A stretch of 64,000 bases of DNA from Ascaphus truei (lineage: Eukaryota; Chordata; Amphibia; Anura; Ascaphidae), in contig CM071568.1 in the NCBI GenBank assembly GCA_036426205.1, positions 216,794,527-216,858,526 on the forward strand, given 5' to 3'. This document shows, one piece after another, positions 43,966 through 55,644 of the stretch (position 1 is its first letter; each line of letters opens with the position of its first letter). The notes under the pieces are model-generated. The model saw only the letters and a list, made by a program, of their open reading frames with translations, was not told where the DNA came from and did not search any database. The translations under genes were made by a program, and so were the position numbers.

Positions 43966-44575
43966 CTGGGACAACTGTCCCAGGCCCAGCGACTGTGGGC
44001 AGCTAGTTGTGCCCAACATTTGCATCCAGCTGCTGGGCCTCTGTTGGCTGCTGGTCCCCTGCTCTCCCCTGTTATGGCAAGCCCTTCACTGAAGCCGACC
44101 CCCACATGTGCCTGAAGTTAGTCCCACCCAGAAGTCAGACCCAACTTTGGCATCTGTTCAGCGCTGCAGCTGAGGCCTCCACCTAAGGTAAGATGTGTGT
44201 GTATGTATTGGGGGAATGGGGTCATTGTGTATATTTGTGTGTGGGGGGGGGTCATTATGTGTTTTGGGTAGAGGTTTATGTGCATTGGGGAGGGGAGTTA
44301 TGTGTATTGGCAGAGGGGAGTTGTGTATGGGGGAGGGGGGTTATTGAGTACACTGAGTAGGGAGGACGGGGAGAGAGAGTGATGGGGAAAGAGTGAGAGA
44401 GGTGGGGAAAAGAGATAGGTGTGTGAGGGAGAGAGATAGATTGTTGGGGGTGGGTGTGAGGGGGAAGTGGGGCTGTAAGAGAGGGGAAGGAGAGGATGAG
44501 AGGGCGGGGGAGAGATAGGGTGGGGGGCAGGTGGAGGTGTGAGAGATAGAGGGGGGGTTCTCACAAAGCTGCCAA
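43966..44575 (-). repeat. pyrimidine-minisatellite family, inverted copy
   Basis: Read on the minus strand this has a CT-rich tract (44570-44290), a CA/C-run stretch (44290-44210), CTTACCTTAGG (near 44190) and a GC-rich block ending GGGACAGTTGTCCCAGCTCT. This is the same order of parts as 3930-4985 (+). Confidence 0.5.
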
Positions 44576-44599
44576 CACTGGGGGGCATGGGGGTAGGGC

Positions 44600-46200
44600 A
44601 GTGGAAACTCTCTAGTCCTTGGCCCCAATGAAAGTTGTCTGCAGCCATGGTAGCAATGAGTAAGACAGAGACGTGGTTTAGGTTCAGAGCATGGAACTAG
44701 CAGAAACCAGAAGATTAAACCTTGCTGGGTCGAAATCCATAATAATCCAGGCCAGGGATAGCAAAAACAAGTAGGTCAGACTAGAGAGGAAGGTCAGCAC
44801 CATATTGCGCTGGTAACTGGAATCCGTTGCTAGCAGGATTTCATAACCATGGTTTTGAACGGAAACCAATTAGTTTTGAATGGAAACAGGTGGAACCGAG
44901 CAGGCAGAGATTAGTTAACATAAACTCTTGGGAACAGGAGGGCTGCTCAGCTCATGTGATCGTTCTGTAAGAGCTCCCCTGCTTCTACAGGGCTAGAGCA
45001 CAGGTTCAAGTTCTGACACATTGGTTTCAGAAAAATGACTTTGCATTACTTACACTTTGGAAAATAAAGTACTGTACATGATTAATCATTACCGATTATG
45101 TATGTGAAGGACATGGGAGGGAAATTGATCTACATGTGCTTTCTTCAATTTGGACAAATACTGGTTATGTCTTTGACCTGAGGCTTCAAAAATAATATTT
45201 ATCTTGCATCATAAAAATAAAGGGTGTATAGCTCAGTCAGGAAGCTGGGCTGAAAATGTTATAACTCTGTTTGTCATTTATATCCACTAGAGATGTGTTT
45301 ACCGGTCCCAATGTAGCGTGCAAACATTTGTGTGATATTAATAAAAAAAATTGCGGAGGGAAAGATGTTAATTTCCCCAAATTTGGAAGAATAGCAAAAT
45401 GTTGCAATTTTTCAACAACTTTTTTGCTTACTTTTGCTTAGAAAAAAAATTGTCATGGGAATATCTTGCATATCAAGATCATGTGACCTCTGCATATTTA
45501 TTTTCTGAAATCTGACAGGGTTTTTTAAGTATAATTGTTTGCAGATACATCGAGAGCTTGTGCAAGTGTATCACCCATCATTAATATCCAATGTATCCAC
45601 CATGGAAGGTAATTTATAAAAATGACATAAACAATTCACATGTGTTGGATTGGGAGGGTGTTTGAACTGAAAGCCCTAAATAATCTGTATGCTCTCAAAG
45701 TAGAAAACGCTGGAGGGTCAATATGAACGGCTGTTTTAATTATTAAACAAAAGTGGCAATTACTATGGGCACAAAACATCTAGATCGGAATACTGTAGTT
45801 AAGAGCTCATGATCAGCTACATTAAATATCTCCAAGAACCAGGGTATTCATTGTCTGAGCATGATCAGTGAAGGTGCTATTGTCATTTGAGTTTGTAGAC
45901 ATGACCATTTCTGACCTAGAAGCCTGATATTTATAGCATTACAGGGATGACATACTGTCCTGCTTTGCAAAAATACTTTATTCAGGGCTCACATGAGCTC
46001 ATCTTTATACCTGGTTGAGTATGTGTCTAATGTTCCCAGGGTGTGTTGTTATTTTTAGTATGCATTTTGCTATCTATTTATGTTCTTCAGGCGCTCCTGC
46101 TCTGCAATATGTATACACTCACGTGTATCCCGCTGTAAAGTCCACTGAATCTAAACAAATTCAAATGATGTCTCAAATAAATGGAATTAAAGCATTCATT
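44600..46200. other. non-coding, nothing recognised
   Basis: AT-rich, unique within the window. A GTATAGCTCAGTCAGG word at 45228 looks like the start of a tRNA A-box, but no tRNA follows. Confidence 0.45.
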
Positions 46201-46205
46201 TATTT

Positions 46206-46400
46206 ATAAAATGTTTTACAAGGAAGTAATAATTGAGAGTTACCTCTTGTATTTAAGTATGTCTTGTGCACAGAGTTATGATAATACATGGGTGCATTAA
46301 ATGAACAGTGGTTATACATGCAATTTAGACATTTTATGGACAGTTAGAGAAAATATATGATTATCGGCACATGTAACAGTTACAGACAAGGTTAAAAATG
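46206..46400 (-). repeat. LINE-like 3' tail, second copy
   Basis: ATGTTTTACAAGGAAGTAAT, ATTGAGAGTTACC, CATTAAATGAACAGTG, GACATTTTATGGACAGTTAG and AACAGTTACAGACAAGGTT occur in the same order as 1160-1365. Confidence 0.8.
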
Positions 46401-46409
46401 TGTTAAAAA

Positions 46410-47300
46410 TACATCTTGCAATGAAGTTCTACTTAAAACATTCTCAGTTCCTAGGCTACAGCATAGTTTGTCAGAATATCACATAAACCAGTTATACCAA
46501 ATCAAATTAATTGTTTATTCCCATTGGGATATTGGTTTCTAGTGTGACTGTCCATGCTTAACCAAGCTGGGTAACCGATTTCCTCCAATGTTTTGCTGCT
46601 CCACTTCTATTCCCTTAAAAACAACTTTGTTCACATTCCGTTATGTTTTGCTTGGAAAAGTTGATATAAGGGAAACTTAGTGTCTGGTTTATTCATTGGT
46701 TTGAGCTACAGTACTCTGAGATTCTTGCTTTTCAAGTTGCTATTTCTTTTAACTTTAACTGGGGGGATCTCCCAGCACACAGCGGCCTTGGTTATCTGTT
46801 TGGTCCATGTATTACTGGTTATCTGATCAGGTATAGGAAGTGGTCAGGAAACCTTTACTATATGCTTGATTGTCTGTATACCATTTATACTACCAATGGT
46901 GGGTTATCTGCAATATTATATCTTTACCCAAATATTCATATTTTCTTTAAATATTGTTTTTCAAAGTTATTCTTGGTGATTTATAGAAAAGCACAACCTC
47001 ACTTACTTGGTCATAATACTTTACAGTGAGCCTTTCACACTTCAAGATACTTTGGCTTGTATCTTGGCTAAGTCCCCACACACATTTGTAGATATACATA
47101 CTGTAAGTATATTAGCTAAGCCAGTGGTTCTCAACCTTTCCTGCACAGGGGCACTCCTGGAGGATTTTCTAAATCTCAGGCCACTTGTGCTGTTCAGATT
47201 TCACTCATCCTCTCCTTCCTTAAATGTAACACACACCTTCATTTTCACACACTCACCCAGCTTTTCACATGCACACCCACCACTCACCCATCCTATTCTT
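46410..47300. other. non-coding; short MITE-like word at 47121
   Basis: CCAGTGGTTCTCAACCTTTCCTG at about 47121 is the kind of CAGTGNTTCTCAACC terminus seen in hAT MITEs (compare 35282), but no second end is visible. The rest is unassigned. Confidence 0.4.
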
Positions 47301-47305
47301 ACATA

Positions 47306-47905
47306 CGTCACGTACAGCACAATTGTGAGCACATGACCTGTATATGGGACAAGGGTTAATACACAGCTACTGCACCGACACACTTTATTCGAGCAAATAC
47401 CCGGTATGTACCTGGCAGATACCTGGAATGCGCCGCTCCTCACCTCTGACAAGCCCCGTTGCATTTGCCTTCCCAGCCTGGGTTCATGCCTGGCTGATGG
47501 GCGGCTGATCTGTTAAATGATAATGATTAGGATTTAATAGGCTGCAATGCTTCGCGTGTCTACCAGATGGCATAAATTCATGAATTGTAATGCAGTATAT
47601 ATATATATATATATACTGTGCAGTATTGCAGCCAGCGGGAATAAAATGCTTCAATCCCTGCCTGGAAAATAACTCAATGCACTCGGGCAGAAAACAGTCA
47701 CAAACCTCAATACACCCGGGTATACCCGAATTCGTGGGACTAGCCGAGCTCGAATAAAGTGTGTCGCCAGTGTATCTAGCTGACCCACTTTTCACCTTCC
47801 GCAAATGTCCCTCAAGTTAACAATATCTCCCCTCATTCCAATATACCAGCTGTCACGAGCAGCACACTTGTGATCACGTGACTTGCACAGATGTGGCCCG
47901 TTTGT
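47306..47905. repeat. GTCACG...GTGAC repeat, copy 1, split by a MITE
   Basis: GTCACGTACAGCACAATTGT...GTTAATACACAGC on the left and CTGACCCACTTTTCACCTTC...ACAATATCTCCCC and GTCACGAGCAGCACACTTGT on the right match 51455-51545 and 51930-52040. The MITE at 47370-47772 separates the two halves. Confidence 0.75.
47370..47772. mobile_element. TA-duplicating MITE, copy 1, 403 bp
   Basis: Terminal repeats CCGACACACTTTATTCGAGC and its complement GCTCGAATAAAGTGTGTCG; TA on each side (47368-47369 and 47773-47774). A (TA)n palindromic core at about 47596-47618. The same element is at 63209-63607 in opposite orientation and partly at 50410-50650. TA duplication points to the Tc1/mariner superfamily. Confidence 0.93.
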
Positions 47906-48129
47906 TTTTCCGCTACGCTGCGCGGTTTCCTGAGCCAAGCCTGTGACATTTGCGATCTTTCAGCCAACATTTTCGTGAGTTATCCGCGATTTAACCTGGT
48001 TAATAGTGGGCAGAAGGCAGGCAGAAAAAGGAATTTGGCGTCGTCCGCAATACCGTCCGGAAACTCAAGTCGGCGACCACGAGCTTTTGTGTCTTAAAAA
48101 TCTAATTTCCTTGACCACACGGAACTTGC

Positions 48130-48545
48130 TTGCTTTTAAAGGTTTTTTTTAAGGGCTTCCCCAAGACACCCCCCCTAGGGTTATCCCTGATTCAGCACAG
48201 GATGCTCACCCTGTCCTTTCACTTGTTCATGTGTGGACGATCTGATATCACACAGATTTGTATATATACAGTATGTGTATATACTGTGGGCTCTCCATTC
48301 ATTTATATTCACACAGATACACACACACTCTTACATCACTTGCTTTCAGGAACCTTTTGACACCTCTAGCCATAAAACACATCCACTCCGGGGGAAGGAC
48401 TAGCACAGATAACATTCCAAGAGACACTGTTTTTAAGTATACCTTTTGCTTGCTTCATTCATTGTAATATCGCCGGAAGAAGAGATCAGTGTATCTCGAA
48501 AGCTCGCACAAATAAAAGCATTTCGTTAGCCACAGAACGGTATCA
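48130..48545 (+). mobile_element. PLE-type terminal segment
   Basis: Includes GTATATACTGTGGGC and CACACACTCTTACATC blocks shared with 52310-52380. Ends with a hammerhead-like core (48471) and the tail CAAATAAAAGCATTTCGTTAGCC common in frog PLE-like ends. No ORF. Confidence 0.5.
48471..48512 (+). ncRNA. hammerhead-like core with intact stem II
   Basis: CCGGAAGAAGAGATCAGTGT then ATCTCGAAAGCTCGC: GAGAT/ATCTC forms a perfect 5-bp stem II with loop CAGTGT, followed by GAAA and GCTCGC. The CUGANGA box reads CGGAAGA, a single change. The best-paired stem II among the copies in this window. Confidence 0.5.
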
Positions 48546-48560
48546 TCTATTTATTTTTTG

Positions 48561-48563
<3 letters not shown>

Positions 48564-48610
<47 letters not shown>
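48564..48610. repeat. (TA)n microsatellite
   Basis: About 22 TA units followed by CACACACA. Confidence 0.95.
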
Positions 48611-48616
<6 letters not shown>

Positions 48617-48714
48617 ATGGCGGCCACCTTTATCCTAATGCGGCCGAATCGGCGCAACTTGATAACCGCGGGCAGATGCGTTTTTTCCCCCCCTGGTATT
48701 TTCGCGCTCATTTA

Positions 48715-48910
48715 GGGGTCTATGCACTAAGCAGGGGAATCAGGAGAAAAAAAAATTCAGGCATTTTTCCTGCCTGGGATTGGTGCCGGAGGTCTCCGGA
48801 GCTGATACCCATTAATACCAGCACCGGAGCCCCCCGGCAATGCATCCGAGGCAGGAAAAATACATTTAAAGCCCACTTCATTACCTTAGCGGCTAACCGC
48901 TAAGGCAATG
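48715..48910. repeat. palindromic MITE-like segment
   Basis: GGGGTCTATGCACTAAGCAG start, TTTTTCCTGCCTGGGATTGG and the complementary CCGAGGCAGGAAAAATACAT; CCGGAGGTCTCCGGAGC self-complementary core. Also CTTAGCGGCTAACCGCTAAG near 48887-48906. Confidence 0.5.
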
Positions 48911-49034
48911 AAGGGGTTAACCAGCCGTGCCAGGTTTATTGTGGTTAGCGGGGGTGGGTGAAGGGGTTATTTGGCCCTTGGTGTCTCTCTCTGTGTAGGT
49001 GTCTCTCTCTCTGTGTAGGTGTCTCTCTCTGTGT

Positions 49035-49389
49035 CGTCACAGCAACAGCTTCCAAATGCTAATGCCACACCTGGAATCAACTCCAGACCTTTTACCTGCT
49101 TAATTGATGATGAAATAACGAAGAAATAGCCCACTCATGTCCATGAAACAGCTTATGAGTCAATTGTCCAATTACTTTTGGTCCCTTGAAAAAGAGGGGG
49201 CTACATATTAAAGAGATGTAATTCCTAAACCCTTCCTCCAATTTGGATGTGAATATCCTCAAATTAAAGCTGATAGACTGCACTTTAAGCCCATATTCAT
49301 TATTTAACTGTCACTTGAATTTATTTTGGTACACAGCCGAAATAACAAAACTTGTATCAGTGTCCAATTATTTCCGGACCTAACAGTAT
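49035..49389 (-). mobile_element. Tc1-like transposon 5' end, truncated
   Basis: The minus strand begins TACTGTTAGGTCCGGAAATA at 49389-49391 and runs collinear with 63147-63890 (ATTTCGGCTGTG, GTTAAATAATGAATATGGGC, CTTTAATTTGAGG). It stops at the untranslated region before the transposase start. It preserves the unoccupied site corresponding to the MITE insertion at 63207. Confidence 0.88.
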
Positions 49390-49537
49390 GTGCACACAAA
49401 GTATACAGGCATTCCATATGTATAGTAAGTAAACTTTGCACAAGTGACTTTTTACACATTATAAATTGGGAAATCTTAGCTATTTTACAGCTCAGTGCAT
49501 GATTTGTTGATGTTTACAATTTGAGGTATCATACTAA

Positions 49538-49592
49538 GGGCCTCATTCTATATTGTCTGAAGTGGCTGTTTGCCTATATAGAATGACCCCCG
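49538..49592. repeat. tiny MITE-like hairpin
   Basis: GGGCCTCATTCTATAT pairs with ATATAGAATGACCCCC, flanked by TAA on both sides. A possible internally deleted Harbinger-type MITE related to 40051. Confidence 0.5.
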
Positions 49593-50299
49593 TAAAGCAT
49601 TTAATGATCATTGTCTTGCTACACGTCTCGAAACACATTAGAGATAGAAAAGTATACAACATAGTAGCACTAAAATGGATACATCTTGCATAATGAAAAC
49701 GTGCGTGAGCGTTTTTTCATGTACAGTACGTGATGTCGAAACACAGAATCCTCTTCACAATGGATTACATTTTCAATTATAATTTAGAAACGTAGTGTCT
49801 TCTGTGCGATATTACACTGTGATTGATTGTTTAGCTTTGCAATTAGAAAAATCACCGTCATCATAAGAAAGTAGTATTTGCCCATACAGACAGTAAGAAC
49901 TCAAAATGTGAATCAATTTTGTTCTAGTTAGATTTTATTGTGTTCCAAAAAAATATCAAGCAGAGATATTAAATGTTTTTGCATCAAAGGTTTTATGCAT
50001 ATGTCCAGAGTTCAGGGTACATATCCCTCTGCTCTGCTTGGTTTACAGGCCGCGGTCACGTGATCGGGATCTTTAAACGCAGAGGGATACCGGCACCCCC
50101 TAAAGGGGCCTGTATCTCGGGGGGCACGGGGTCCCCAGACCTAAAACCAACGCGGTTCAGCTCCGCAGACCCCCTGCACATCTACACTATCAATAAAAAT
50201 GTATTTCAAATAATTTTTAATGTGCGGATGTTTGCGCAGAGAGAGAGCAGCGGATCTCTCTCTGCTGCAAACACATCTCGCCCCCGCCGCCCATACAGT

Positions 50300-50650
50300 A
50301 GTATCATTTATGTATGTGCATATACAGTACAGTACAGTACTGTACAGTACTGTATGTTAGGGCTTACAGGGGTTGTTGTTATACAGTATATACAGTATAT
50401 AGTATACAGTATACAGTATACTGCATTACAATTCATTATAGGGGACGGCTTCACAGAGAATAGCTCGCAAGCGCCACCATGTGTATTTTGACGGCATTGC
50501 AGTATTGTAACCAGCCGGAATAAAAAGCTTAAATTCCGACCGGAAAATAACGCAATGTACTCTGGCAGAAAACTATCAGAAACCTGAATACACCCGAGTA
50601 TACCCGAATTCGCGGGACTAGCCGTGCTCGAATAAAGTGTGTCGCCAGTG
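50300..50650. mobile_element. TA-duplicating MITE, copy 2 (one half)
   Basis: From TATACTGCATTACAATTCAT (about 50418) to GTGTGTCGCCAGTG (50650) followed by TA matches the right half of copy 1. The centre is expanded into ACAGTATA and ACAGTACAGT repeats at 50330-50420, and the left terminus is missing. Confidence 0.8.
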
Positions 50651-51454
50651 TATGTTGCCCACTTATCATGTGACAACTGATGCTGTCTGCAGGCTATTTC
50701 AAATTAACACAGGGAAGTGTCCAGGGTCCCATCATTTTCTAGACTTGCGCCATATGGGGTTCGGAGGGGCTGGACTCTCTGCTGCTTAGTGCTGGTGATG
50801 CCCTCTAGAGCTTTGCAGGTTCCAGCTGGTGTTTTAGGTCTGCAGCGTGCCTCGCATCTGCAGCTGCTTGTCTTTCCCTTTCAGTTGCACGATCTGCTGC
50901 AAATCTGGCATCTGCAGCTGCTTGCCTCCCTCTCTCTCAGCCACGCAATCTTGGAACATAGAATTGGTTGATGAGCTGCAATCGAATTGCATCATCTACT
51001 GGTCCCAGGTGCTGGAGTGTAGTTTTCAGGTACACACCGAGGGCACAGTCAGGCTGCCGGAATCCTCAGAAATTTATAGACCTGGGTTCCTTGACCTGTG
51101 TGCAATTTCCAGGGCTAGCTTCTGTCATCCTGGCCCAGCGTAGAATCTTGCTCAATAATTTTCTAGCAAGATTTGTATCAGCTCCTCTTTATTTTTAAAC
51201 AGATTTTGAAGATCATGCTCTTTCATGTCTCTTTCGTCTGTGTCGGTTTAAAGCAGCCATGTTCACTCCATTTACTCAAAGAAAAATAAAGTGGGGAATG
51301 GTACGAAACTGTCTTCTGAAGCTGTGGTATCTCACAAGACTCACACAGGTCAGTCACTTTTTAGTGTTTAGTTTGTACCGCAGGTATAAAAACAATTAAA
51401 TAGCTCTGATACTAACAGAAATAGAAATTGTTATCCCACCGCTATGCCCCCATT

Positions 51455-52040
51455 TGTCACGTATGGCACACCTGTGAGCACGTGACCTGTATATGGGATA
51501 AGGATTAATACACAGCGCTCAAGCTGGCTCACTTGTCACCTTCGCTAAGGGTGAGTCTCCAGTCTTCACTGTGGCATGCGCGACCGGCGGGGGGGCGGCA
51601 CGTGCACAGCGCTACACCGCGATCGGCGGTCTGAGGGGAGAGGAAAGGTTTGCGGCGGGAGGGGGCGTGGCTGTGGGTTTGCATGGGCGTGGCCAAAATG
51701 TCCCGCGGCTGGGTCGCCCTCATTGGCTGAACCGCCGGCGGGGCGTGGCCACGCCTCCGTCGCAAATGCTAATCTCAAATTCCCCTGCCTGCCTGAAAAC
51801 CTGTCACACACCACTGGAGAAAGGTGTGCGACAAGATAGGAACTGGGACCGGCCTGACTGGGGGGGGGTGGGTCTTGATTGCACAGTGCACGCCGAGGCA
51901 TGCGCTGTAGAAGTGACTGGGACCGCTGCCTAAGGTTTGTCAATTGAACAATATCTCCCCTCAATCCGTCCCAATATATCATCTGTCATGAACAGCATAC
52001 TTGTGAGCATGTGACATATACAGTATGCAACCAGGGTTAA
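51455..52040. repeat. GTCACG...GTGAC repeat, copy 2, with GC-rich interior
   Basis: The unsplit relative of 47306-47905. Interior 51545-51930 is CpG-rich (CGCGACCGGCGGGG, GGGGCGTGGCC words) with frames on several strands that look like composition artefacts. The end block at 51985 repeats the GTCATG-A-CAGCA-ACTTGTGAGCA start. Confidence 0.65.
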
Positions 52041-52239
52041 TGCACATGGCTAAACTAGCCACCTCGCCTTTCTCCATCGCAAAGTACTTCAAATTAGTTA
52101 AGTGTTTCAATCTATCTATCCGCTACCATCACCAAAAAATATCAACTTGCAGAGTCTAATGGTCCCTGTTTTTTTAAGAAAAAACTATTCACTTAAACAA
52201 ATATCTTTTACAGCAAAAGGTGTCCGAAAATGTACTTTA

Positions 52240-52450
52240 CTCTCTACAAAGTGTGCCACAGTTCAATCAGAGCCAAAAGCATTACAAATATATACACACC
52301 TTTTGTAAAGCGCTGTATACACTGTGGGCGTTTTATAACTTTATATTTACACACATACACACTCACTCTTACATCCCAAACATTCAGGGACCATTTAACA
52401 CCAAGTCATAAATCGCATACTGCACAAAGGGCGGGATAGGTTTCATCAAC
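52240..52450. repeat. partial relative of 48130-48400
   Basis: TACACTGTGGGCGTTTTATA, TTACACACATACACACTCAC and TCTTACATCCCAAACATTCAG parallel the blocks in 48280-48360. Confidence 0.5.
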
Positions 52451-53365
52451 ATGTCCCTGTCCCCACCCTGGTGTGGTTTCCCCTCAAAGTACCACCCAGT
52501 ATCCACAAGACGCACAACCCACCCCAAAGTGTGCGGTAGTGCTACCCACAGAATGTGTGTGAATTGTTGGTGCACTTAGGTGGTACCTGCCGGGCGCTCC
52601 AACACCCAGGTACCGCCAGCTGATGATAGTATCAGTCTGGTCCCACGTTGTTGTCGTCAGCGATGGCGGCCTCCTCTGCGTTGGGTGCACTCCCGTTGGA
52701 GTGTCCCATCTGAAGAGATTCTCTATCTTGTGGTGGTGGTCTGGTCGCAGACCACAGGCCGCAAGTACTGCGCAGCGTCTTTACTGTGTCCCTGACACTA
52801 TAAGGCTAATGTGGAAAGGGTCTCTAACTAAGGGGGGCATTCCCTACAGCACCTACAAGCTGTTGGGGACTCAGGGCCTATCTGGGCCCTAAAAGGCAAA
52901 CCAGGCCCTGCTCTGTCTCTGCTTCCCTTCCGACTGACGTGTCTCGCAGTGCAACAAATGTATCCTTTCTCGGAGCAGGGGATTGCTGCAGCCCTATTGC
53001 CTCTGTGTTTGCACCTGACTAGAAGCCCCTGGGGCTGCTGGGAATTGTAGTTTCCCTGCGGAGCTTCTACCTAACATGGCCACCGCATCTATGCCCCTAT
53101 GCGCTGGATCTCACGAATGCACGAAGCACCCAAAATGGTGGCGCCCTTACCAACGTCCCACCGCGAAGCCTCCGGTGCACAGGAGCGCTCCCTACACTGC
53201 TGGCACTCCTCTCTACCTCTGTGCTGGGTTCGCCTGCCACTCCGGCTGCACCCGGCGCCTCCCTGCGTGCACTCCCCGGGCTGGCAGGTAAAGGGGGAAC
53301 CAAAGGGACCCAGCTATATTAGTATTTTGAAACATTTGTACTGCTTATGGCTGGAAAAAGAGTTG
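52450..53365. other. GC-rich unassigned sequence
   Basis: Contains GGGAATTGTAGTTTCCCTG (near 53038) and CpG words; several short frames without family features. Probably repeat-derived. Confidence 0.4.
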
Positions 53366-53367
53366 GA

Positions 53368-53765
53368 GCAATATTAATAGCCGGCATCCCAGGGAACTTG
53401 AAAAATGTATTGTTATCAGATCAACGATTAGGTCCTTGTTAGGACCTTTGTCAAGATACAAAAATCACAGTGTGTTCTGCTTATATACAGAACACTACCC
53501 CCTAATTGTTTATGTGCAGCAGGAGGGTTTTGACGGCAACTCTGTATATGGTTGCCTAGCAACCAAGCCAAAAGGAAGTGTAAACAAAAAGTGGAGTCGT
53601 GGGACATGGTGACTATATAAATCTGCATAGTGTAAAACATATAGTAAAGTGTAAAATATAAATGATTGCACTCTAGTAATTGTGTCATAAAATCATGAAA
53701 TATTAGATCAGTAGCGTCACATGTTATGAATCAATTCTAGCAAAAGACTAGATATACAAATGATA
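53368..53765 (-). mobile_element. PLE terminal segment, minus orientation
   Basis: Reverse complement of the composite 56935-57050 plus 59020-59340: CAATTCTAGCAAAAGACTA, TTTTACACTATGCA, GGTTGCTAGGCAACCATATA, GTGATTTTTGTAT and the tail CTGGGATGCCGGCTATTAAT all match in order. The PLE ORF (54615-55620, minus) lies upstream of it. Confidence 0.85.
53422..53455 (-). ncRNA. hammerhead-like core of PLE terminus (minus copy)
   Basis: Minus strand: CTTGACAAAGGTCCTAACAA then GGACCTAATCGTTG. AGGTCC/GGACCT forms a perfect 6-bp stem II; UUGACAA and UAAUCG stand where CUGACGA and GAAACG are expected, so catalytic positions are changed. Confidence 0.45.
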
Positions 53766-54164
53766 ATAAGATTATTTACTTGGCTTGTTTGTTTCAATCA
53801 AGACCCACAGGTAAATAGAAGTCAAAATCAATTCCTTATGTTGCTAATTAAACTGGGTAATGATCTTCTAACAGAGTTACAAAACTACTCAACTAACTAT
53901 ATTCTAACACTCATTCATAGACATTACAATAATAACATTAAAAGGTAACAGAGTATATGTTACAATTGCATCAAGATAAACATTTTCTAGTTATTGAGTG
54001 AAGCAAGAGTACAAATAACAGAATTCATAGTGTATATAGTATCTGTGCTGCTAGGACACTACATTTAACCTTAAAACGGGGCTTATATTTAAGATATGCA
54101 TCTTTAATCCATTGTGCAACTTATAATTGTGGTAGCTCCATGTGCAGTTAGCATAACTTAAATC

Positions 54165-54330
54165 AGGGGTGCGCAAACTTTTTATTCTGTGCCCCCCTGC
54201 CTGCTCTCTCCCACTACCAGCGCCCCCTTGCCTTCCTGCACTTACCTTTTGTCCGGCATCTTCTGGCGTTATGTGACCCCACGGCGTCATTTGACGACGC
54301 GTCACAAGACGCGTCGGATATCAGGTGAGT
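54165..54330. repeat. hAT-like MITE start and TGACG-rich block
   Basis: AGGGGTGCGCAAACTTTTT followed by GCCCCCCTGCCT and GGCATCTTCTGGCGTTATGT; TTTGACGACGCGTCACAAGACGCGTC is self-complementary. A related start (GGTGGTGCGCAAACTGG) is at 55649. Confidence 0.55.
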
Positions 54331-54614
54331 TACAGAGTTCGATGTTAAACATAGATAATTCGTGTTTTAGTAACTCAATATCATGGAGAAGAAATGTCAA
54401 TACAGTATGAAATGTCTTGATATTGGATCTAATTCTGAGGAGAGAATATTCCATAGTTAATAACTGTACAAATAAGATGAAAATCAAACATATCTCTTCA
54501 AAGATTGTGCTGCGTCTGGTTCTTATCACCATAGGTCACAAATAAAGAACCTTAAATCAGATGTAATCCTGGGAAATTTTTGGAACAGCATGATTATTAA
54601 TGTACTTTCACCAC

Positions 54615-55620
54615 TCATTCAATACTGTACATCCCGTTTAATAGATTATCAATGTCTGAGTTCCCATAATCCAGGAACCAAAGATAGCATTCCAGGTTCA
54701 ACTTCTCATTTAACCCACAAGGTACAACTGTATCAAGTGAAAAAATAAATGTAGTTCCCCTCTGTAGCAGTAAACTATTGACGTCACCTCTTCTGGCTAG
54801 TATGGGTACATGGTCAATGATCATATATTTCAAGGTTGAAAGTTGAAGTCCCTTTTCCAAGAAGTGCTTAGCCACTGGTTTTTCTGATTCTCTACGAGCT
54901 AGTGCCACATGTATGTCTGATCTGTATTCATTCATACGTTCTCTAAATTAACGATCTGTTTTACTTATATATAGTAGACTGCACTGGCAAGTAATCATAT
55001 AGGTCACAGAGTTAGAATGACAAGTAAGGTGATGATTGATCTTTATAAGTTTGCCAGAGTGTGGATGTTTAAAGTGGGTTCCTTGTATGAACCAACTGTG
55101 ACAAGTCATGCACCCTTGGCAGTTGTAACAACCTTTCTTGAGAGTACAGTAGTAAGTACATTTTAGGGTTTAATCCATCATATTTATCCCTGGGATCTGT
55201 CTTCACAAGAATATCTTTTAAATGTGTATTTCTTTTATAGGCAAAGAGTGGTCTTTGTTTAGTGTATTGCTTCAGCTTGGGCTCTGTGTCAAGAATGTGC
55301 CAGTTTCTAAGAAATTATGTTTTCAGCTCTTTAGATATACTTGTGTATGTGGTAATCATAGGTACTGTAATCAGATATGTTTTGCGCTGGTCTGTCTGGA
55401 GTACTATAAGTAGTTGTTCTCTATTTAGACGTATCACCTTCCAGTATTATGGAATACCACTGTTTACTGTATCCTCAGGCTATAAACTTCTGTGCCATGT
55501 CAATGTTCTGTATTCTTTCTTGTGGGTCACTTGCTACCCTTGCTACTGTACCCTGATCATTTGGGAAAAGGATAAACCCTTTTTCAAAGGTAAAGGATGA
55601 AACCTTGCAGACCGCAATAA
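54615..55620 (-). pseudogene. Penelope-like element ORF: RT C-terminal end, linker and GIY-YIG endonuclease
   Basis: A PLE encodes a reverse transcriptase fused to a GIY-YIG nuclease. On the minus strand, 55450-55250 contains a post-RT region (LRREQLL; RNWHILDTEPKLKQY; PLFAYKRNTHLKDILVKTD). Then comes a Cys-rich linker (QGCMTCHSW near 55115-55085, HLTCHSN near 55030), then VTYMITCQCSLLYISKT (about 55000-54955, GIY-YIG core). The C-terminal frame 54935-54615 has FRERMNEYRSD, VAKHFLEKG, RRGDVNSLLLQRGT and FIFSLDT-VPCGLNE, the conserved nuclease C-terminus. A stop follows the GIY-YIG core and frames change upstream. The RT palm is missing, so it is 5'-truncated. Inverted PLE termini flank it at 53368 and 56935/59020. 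Confidence 0.93.
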
Positions 55621-55644
55621 AGGAATTCAGTCTGTGGGTTTAAC

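Noticed and set aside
45225..45300. tRNA-like GTATAGCTCAGTCAGG word
   Set aside because: No B box, no anticodon stem and no acceptor pairing follow.
51545..51930. CpG island or promoter of a host gene
   Set aside because: The GC-rich block is the interior of a repeat whose flanks recur at 47306-47905; no first exon is seen.
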